This document shows positions 5,360 through 6,838 of a stretch of DNA of 6,838 bases, piece by piece. Within the stretch, counting starts at the first letter, position 1. Every line of letters starts with the position of its first letter. Source of the stretch: Frankiales bacterium (lineage in GTDB: Bacteria; Actinomycetota; Actinomycetes; Mycobacteriales; SCTD01); contig SCTD01000412.1 of NCBI GenBank assembly GCA_004299215.1, forward strand, positions 1-6,838, given 5' to 3'. A model generated the notes under the pieces. That model did not search any database. It saw nothing but the letters and a program-made list of their open reading frames with translations, and was not told the origin of the DNA. The translations under genes were made by a program, and so were the position numbers.

Positions 5360-6754
5360 TCATCGTCCTGGGACGAGCGGCAGGCCGCACTCGCGGGCCC
5401 GCTCGACGTCGTCGTCGACCACGACGACCTGCTTGCCGGCGCGGTCGAGCATCGAGCCGGCGATGGAGGCGCGGAACCCGCTGGCGCAGTGCACCCACAC
5501 GGGACCCGCCGGCAGCTCGTCGAGGCGCGACGGCAGCTCGTGCAGCGGGACGTGGACCGCGCCGTCGAGGTGACCCTCGGCCCACTCGTCGTTGCCGCGG
5601 ACGTCGACGACGCGGACCTCGCCCTCCTTCAGCGCCTGCGCCAGCTCGGCGAAGGTCGCGGACCGGTAGCTGGCCAGCGGCCCGCCGCCGGCCAGCTGCT
5701 CGGGCGTCCCGGTGGCCTGGGCGGCAGGGCGGTCGATGCCGATCCGGACCAGCTCGCGCTGCACGTCCGCGACCTGCTCGGCGCTCTCGCCGATCAGGGT
5801 CAGCGGCGTCCCCCACGGGATGGTCCAGCCGAGGTAGGTCACGACGTTGCCGCGCGCGTCGAAGCTGAAGGTGCCCGGCAGGTGCCCGCGCGCGAAGGCG
5901 GTGCTGCTGCGCAGGTCCACGACCCACTCGCCGGCGTCGATGCGGTGACGCAGCTCGGCGGCGTCGGCCTCCGCGGCGGGGGAGAGGTCGACGGGTGCGG
6001 GCCCGGCGAGGTTGGCCGGTCCCATGTGCGCGTAGTAGGCCGGATAGGCGTCGAGCCCCTCCAGGAGGGCCCGGACGAACTCCTCCTCGTCCTGCGTCAG
6101 CGCCGGGTTCTCCTTGCGCTGCTGGGAGATCGTGGAGGACGTGCCCGTCGTGGGCGTCGCGGAGCAGAAGCTGCCGAACCCGTGCGTCGGCAGCACGGCC
6201 ACCCCGGCCGGCAGCGTCTCGGCAAGCCGGCGGACCGAGGCGTGCTGCAGCCGGGTGAGCTGCTCCGTCAGGTCGGGTGACACGAGGTCGGTGCGGCCGA
6301 CCGAGCCGAACAGCATCGAGCCACCCGTGAAGACCATCGCCGGCAGGTCCCCGGTGCCGACGGCGAACGACACGTGGTGCGGCGTGTGGCCAGGAGTGCC
6401 GATCGTGCGCACCGTCATGCTGCCGACGGTGCGCACGTCGTCGTCGCAGACCTCGGTGCGGGCGTACGCCACCTCCGCCTCGCACGGCACGAGGTACGGG
6501 ACGCCCGCCGTCCGGGCGAGCTCGAGCCCGCCGCTGACGTAGTCGTTGTGCGCGTGCGTCTCCGCGACGGCGGCGAGCGCCACCCCCCGAGCCGCCAGCA
6601 CCGCCTGCACCCGGTCGATGTCGCGCTGCGGGTCGACGACCAGGGCGCTGCGGCCGTCGTCGACGACGTAGCTGCGGTCGCCGAGGTCGGGGGTCTCGAT
6701 GATCGTCACGGTCAGGCCGTCGAGCTCGAGGACGTCGTCGGCGGGGTCGGTCAC
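5360..6754 (-). CDS. Persulfide-dioxygenase-like MBL protein fused to two rhodanese domains
   Basis: The protein has 464 residues. Residues 10-250 are a metallo-beta-lactamase fold close to persulfide dioxygenases (ETHE1, CstB), which oxidise glutathione, CoA or similar persulfides to sulfite. H67 in ETHAHNDYVSGG and H123 in GTPGHTPHH match two iron ligands. The third (Asp of the FTGD motif) is Gly145 here, in VFTGGSMLFG. C197 in THGFGSFCSAT may match the reactive Cys reported near the dioxygenase site in CstB. Residues about 262-345 form a rhodanese-like domain with no Cys, so inactive. Residues about 366-462 are a rhodanese with the catalytic loop VHCASGFRAS (C423), for sulfur transfer. This order (dioxygenase, dead rhodanese, active rhodanese) is that of Staphylococcus CstB. 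It starts with GTG behind AGGAGG and is first in an operon with the CstR-like gene. Cytosolic, as no signal peptide is seen. Dioxygenase activity is less sure because of the ligand change. Confidence 0.87.
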   Translation of the reverse strand: MTDPADDVLELDGLTVTIIETPDLGDRSYVVDDGRSALVVDPQRDIDRVQAVLAARGVALAAVAETHAHNDYVSGGLELARTAGVPYLVPCEAEVAYARTEVCDDDVRTVGSMTVRTIGTPGHTPHHVSFAVGTGDLPAMVFTGGSMLFGSVGRTDLVSPDLTEQLTRLQHASVRRLAETLPAGVAVLPTHGFGSFCSATPTTGTSSTISQQRKENPALTQDEEEFVRALLEGLDAYPAYYAHMGPANLAGPAPVDLSPAAEADAAELRHRIDAGEWVVDLRSSTAFARGHLPGTFSFDARGNVVTYLGWTIPWGTPLTLIGESAEQVADVQRELVRIGIDRPAAQATGTPEQLAGGGPLASYRSATFAELAQALKEGEVRVVDVRGNDEWAEGHLDGAVHVPLHELPSRLDELPAGPVWVHCASGFRASIAGSMLDRAGKQVVVVDDDVERARECGLPLVPGR

Positions 6755-6759
6755 GGTGG

Positions 6760-6765
6760 CCTCCT
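6760..6765 (-). promoter_or_regulatory. Strong ribosome binding site for the MBL/rhodanese gene (GTG start)
   Basis: On the - strand a full AGGAGG lies 5 nt before the GTG at 6754-6752, which fixes the start. Confidence 0.8.
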
Positions 6766-6784
6766 GCGGCGTGGGGTCAGGTCA

Positions 6785-6811
6785 AGATTACCCCCTGGGG
6801 TATCTGCTCAA
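6785..6811 (-). promoter_or_regulatory. Candidate promoter of the sulfide-detoxification operon
   Basis: On the - strand, TTGAGC (6811-6806) could be the -35 and TAATCT (6790-6785) the -10, with a short 15-nt spacer. Transcription would start near 6778, leaving a leader of about 24 nt before the GTG. The operator-like palindrome covers most of the spacer and touches the -10, as expected for a repressible promoter. The 15-nt spacing is below the usual 16-18, so the -35 assignment is tentative. Confidence 0.45.
6789..6802. promoter_or_regulatory. CsoR/CstR-type operator TACCCC-CT-GGGGTA
   Basis: A perfect 6-bp inverted repeat with a 2-nt spacer consists of C and G tracts edged by TA. This is the known form of operators bound by CsoR/CstR-family tetramers. 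It lies 34 bp upstream of the MBL/rhodanese start codon, in the operon whose second gene encodes a CstR-like repressor. Autoregulation is the natural inference. Being symmetric, it could also serve a divergent gene beyond the window's right edge. Confidence 0.75.
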
Positions 6812-6838
6812 CCGGGTCCGAGCCGCGCAGTTCCCGGG

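Noticed and set aside
5087..6280. Long + strand open frame (397 residues) across the CstR-like and MBL/rhodanese genes, and similar long frames opposite the PorA-family and diguanylate cyclase genes.
   Set aside because: These are shadow frames caused by strong third-position GC bias. The opposite strand holds the conserved catalytic motifs.
1..6838. Search for tRNA genes, CRISPR arrays and insertion-sequence ends.
   Set aside because: No tRNA-like arms, regularly spaced repeats, transposase or terminal inverted repeats were seen by eye.

Overview
The window is uniformly GC-rich DNA. It carries a PorA/DUF3068 protein, an HxlR-SCP2 type regulator and a CsoR-family repressor beside a metallo-beta-lactamase/rhodanese fusion. 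This set points to a high-GC Gram-positive actinomycete (Actinomycetota). The genus cannot be fixed from the sequence.

Left end (1-1366): the end of an integrated mobile element. It holds a complete tyrosine-recombinase integrase on the + strand. About 35 bp after its stop lies a short stretch (about 1367-1397) that reads as the conserved 3' end of the RNase P RNA gene rnpB. No body of rnpB lies upstream of it. I read this as an attachment-site remnant: the element entered the 3' end of rnpB, and the chromosome proper starts at about 1367. A perfect 13-bp hairpin follows and is probably the original rnpB terminator.

Middle (1428-4062): a cupin gene (-) and an HxlR-family regulator with an SCP2-like C-terminal domain (+) are divergent across a 105-bp gap. 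The gap contains a perfect 7-bp inverted repeat, a natural candidate operator. A 329-bp gap rich in possible hairpins separates the regulator from a two-TM PorA/DUF3068 family protein (+).

Right (4063-6838): a diguanylate cyclase (+) has an intact GGDEF motif and I-site, and just upstream of its start a sequence matching both half-sites of an actinobacterial LexA (SOS) box. It ends 1 nt from a convergent two-gene operon on the - strand. That operon encodes a persulfide-dioxygenase-like MBL/double-rhodanese protein followed by a small CsoR-family repressor. The repressor keeps the two Cys of the family but lacks the copper-binding His, as in the persulfide sensor CstR. A TACCCC-N2-GGGGTA palindrome, typical of CsoR/CstR operators, sits in the likely operon promoter. 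The simplest reading is an autoregulated sulfide/persulfide detoxification operon.
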